A DNA stretch of 6,570 nt from Actinomycetota bacterium (GTDB taxonomy: Bacteria > Actinomycetota > Acidimicrobiia > Acidimicrobiales > Ilumatobacteraceae): contig SYCH01000220.1 in NCBI GenBank assembly GCA_005787025.1, positions 1 to 6,570 on the forward strand, in the 5' to 3' direction. The position numbers and the translations under genes are program-made. Under the pieces are notes generated by a model. That model was not told the origin of the DNA. It saw only the letters and a program-made list of their open reading frames with translations, and did not search any database. The first letter of the stretch is position 1, and every line of letters begins with the position of its first letter. Below, piece after piece: positions 5,478-6,570 of this stretch.

Positions 5478-6506
5478 ATGAGCGTTCAGGGCATCGACGT
5501 CGACAAGGTGAGCACCTGGCTCGTCGACAACATCGCCGGTGCCCGAGCGCCTTTCTCGTTCGATCTCATCGCCGGTGGCCGGTCGAACCTGACGTATCGC
5601 GTCACCGACGCCGACGGCACTCGTTTCGTGCTTCGTCGACCACCGTTGGGTCACGTGTTGGCCACGGCCCACGACATGGCGCGCGAGTTCCGCATCATCG
5701 CCGCCGTCGGCTCCACCGTGGTTCCCGTGCCCCGTGCGTTGGGCCTGTGCACCGACGAGAGCGTGAACGGCGCCAACTTCTACGTGATGGGTTTCGTGGA
5801 CGGCGTGGTGCTCGACAGCGCCGACAAGGCCGCGGCGCTCCCCACCGAGCTACGGCCGGCCGCGGCGCACCATCTCGTCGACGTCCTGGCCGACCTGCAC
5901 GCCGTCGACGTGGACGACGTCGGACTCGGTGATCTGGCGCGTCGCGATGGCTACATCGAACGCCAGCTGAAGCGGTGGAGCACGCAATGGGAGAACTCCA
6001 AGACGCGCGACCTTCCCGAGATCGACGAGGTGGTGCGACGGTTGAGTGCCCATCTTCCCCGTCAACAAGGAGTCGTGATCGCGCACGGTGACTTCCGCTT
6101 CGGCAACTGTCTCACCGATGTGTCGTCCGGTCGCATCGCGGCGGTGCTCGACTGGGAACTGTGCACGTTGGGCGATCCGCTGGCGGACCTCGGGTATCTC
6201 GGTGTGTACTGGAGTGACGGCCCGTCGAACGCGTTGCGGGCCAACGACCCCACCCCGGCGGGAGGCTTCCCTCCCTATCGGGATCTGGTCGAGCGATACG
6301 CCGGCAACACCGGTCGCGACGTGTCGGCCGTCGACTACTACGTCGCCTTCTCGTGTTGGCGCCTGGCGGTCATCAGCGAAGGTGTCTACGCCCGTTATCT
6401 GCACGGCGCAATGGGCCAGCAAGAGGGGATCGACCTGTCCACCATGAAGATGGGAACCGAGGGCCTGGTCCAACGGGCCCTGGAAGCGGCGAGGAGCCTG
6501 ACATGA
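5478..6506 (+). CDS. Phosphotransferase-family protein (APH fold, ACAD10/11 N-domain type)
   Basis: The 342-residue protein has the aminoglycoside-phosphotransferase kinase fold. The N-lobe contains a glycine-rich segment GGRSNLTYRV (33-42), the strand FVLRRPPLG (50-58), which in relatives carries the ATP-contacting basic residues, and Glu70 in AREF. The C-lobe contains LADLHAVD (138-145), the catalytic loop HGDFRFGN (203-210; Asp205 and Asn210), and the metal-binding LDWE (224-227) followed by LGDPLADLGYL. This is the subfamily related to the kinase domain of ACAD10/ACAD11 and to bacterial LvaA, which are linked to phosphorylating 4-hydroxyacyl-CoA before further breakdown. An antibiotic-resistance role is unlikely. 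The substrate is inferred from family only, and no acyl-CoA dehydrogenase gene is in the window. ATG 5478 is chosen for GGGGGA six bases upstream and the normal N-terminus. The stop overlaps the next gene's start as ATGA. Confidence 0.9.
   Translation: MSVQGIDVDKVSTWLVDNIAGARAPFSFDLIAGGRSNLTYRVTDADGTRFVLRRPPLGHVLATAHDMAREFRIIAAVGSTVVPVPRALGLCTDESVNGANFYVMGFVDGVVLDSADKAAALPTELRPAAAHHLVDVLADLHAVDVDDVGLGDLARRDGYIERQLKRWSTQWENSKTRDLPEIDEVVRRLSAHLPRQQGVVIAHGDFRFGNCLTDVSSGRIAAVLDWELCTLGDPLADLGYLGVYWSDGPSNALRANDPTPAGGFPPYRDLVERYAGNTGRDVSAVDYYVAFSCWRLAVISEGVYARYLHGAMGQQEGIDLSTMKMGTEGLVQRALEAARSLT
6491..6496 (+). promoter_or_regulatory. Strong ribosome binding site inside the operon
   Basis: GAGGAG, six bases before ATG 6503 and within the end of the phosphotransferase gene. 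It fixes the start of the last gene, and it is the only classic Shine-Dalgarno at good spacing seen before any gene here. Confidence 0.7.
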
Positions 6507-6570
6507 GCACGAACGTCTTGAACGGATGGACCAAAGGGTCCTTCACCGCGGCGGGCATCACCCACGACAC
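6503..6570 (+). CDS. N-terminus of a probable dienelactone hydrolase-family protein (cut by window end)
   Basis: Only 22 complete codons are present: MSTNVLNGWTKGSFTAAGI, followed by THD and an incomplete codon. The start overlaps the stop of the phosphotransferase gene by four bases (ATGA) and has a GAGGAG ribosome binding site, so the two are almost certainly translated from one mRNA. The pattern of a short lead, W-x-K-G-x-F-x-A-x-G, then T-H-D resembles, from memory, the beginning of actinobacterial dienelactone hydrolase-family alpha/beta hydrolases. Those continue into a glycine-rich strand and the nucleophile region, which lie outside the window. The catalytic Cys, Asp and His cannot be seen, so the family call is tentative while the existence of the gene is well supported. 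Confidence 0.6.
   Translation, partial: MSTNVLNGWTKGSFTAAGITHD

Noticed and set aside
5478..6506. APH fold considered as an aminoglycoside-resistance gene
   Set aside because: The sequence details (GGRSNLTYRV, FVLRRPP, LDWELCTLGDPLADLGYL) and the operon setting fit the ACAD10/11-like metabolic subfamily, with no mobile element nearby.

Overview
The window reads as high-GC actinobacterial chromosome. The best guess is a free-living member of the Acidimicrobiia (Ilumatobacter-like). This rests on strong G/C at third codon positions, many GTG starts, a RipA-style NlpC/P60 hydrolase, a mycobacterial EchA6-like crotonase and several small actinobacterial-type membrane proteins. That placement is inference; no rRNA or other phylogenetic marker was available to test it. 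No rRNA, tRNA, CRISPR array, transposon or phage gene was seen.

Layout. Positions 2-451 (+) hold the 3' end of a class I SAM-dependent methyltransferase. It converges on a minus-strand pair: a small two-helix membrane protein (1364-1101) followed by a TetR-type repressor (1053-466). A 59-bp divergent gap then leads to a crotonase-fold protein (1424-2170, +), which converges on a small secreted, C-terminally anchored protein (2524-2177, -). A 57-bp divergent gap separates that gene from guaA (2588-4138, +), the GMP synthase. A 25-bp direct repeat in nearly three copies begins over the guaA stop codon. Next come a secreted coiled-coil NlpC/P60 cell-wall hydrolase (4276-5430, +), an ACAD10/11-type aminoglycoside-phosphotransferase-fold protein (5478-6506, +), and the first 22 complete codons of a gene overlapping it by ATGA, probably a dienelactone hydrolase-family protein (from 6503).

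How the genes fit together. GuaA (purine synthesis) and the NlpC/P60 enzyme (cell-wall cleavage) are housekeeping genes. The crotonase-like protein, the TetR regulator and the phosphotransferase/hydrolase pair point to acyl-CoA or carboxylic-acid metabolism, but the sequence does not show that they form one pathway.

The most useful observations are these. (1) The crotonase lacks both catalytic glutamates in the pattern of M. tuberculosis EchA6. (2) First genes of transcription units lack convincing ribosome binding sites and instead carry a -10-like hexamer exactly 6 nt before a GTG, which suggests leaderless mRNAs; the one gene clearly internal to an operon has a good GAGGAG. (3) A 20-bp inverted repeat lies in the divergent promoter next to the TetR gene. 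(4) A 25-bp tandem repeat incorporates the guaA stop codon. I see no evidence for a wholly new multi-gene system here.
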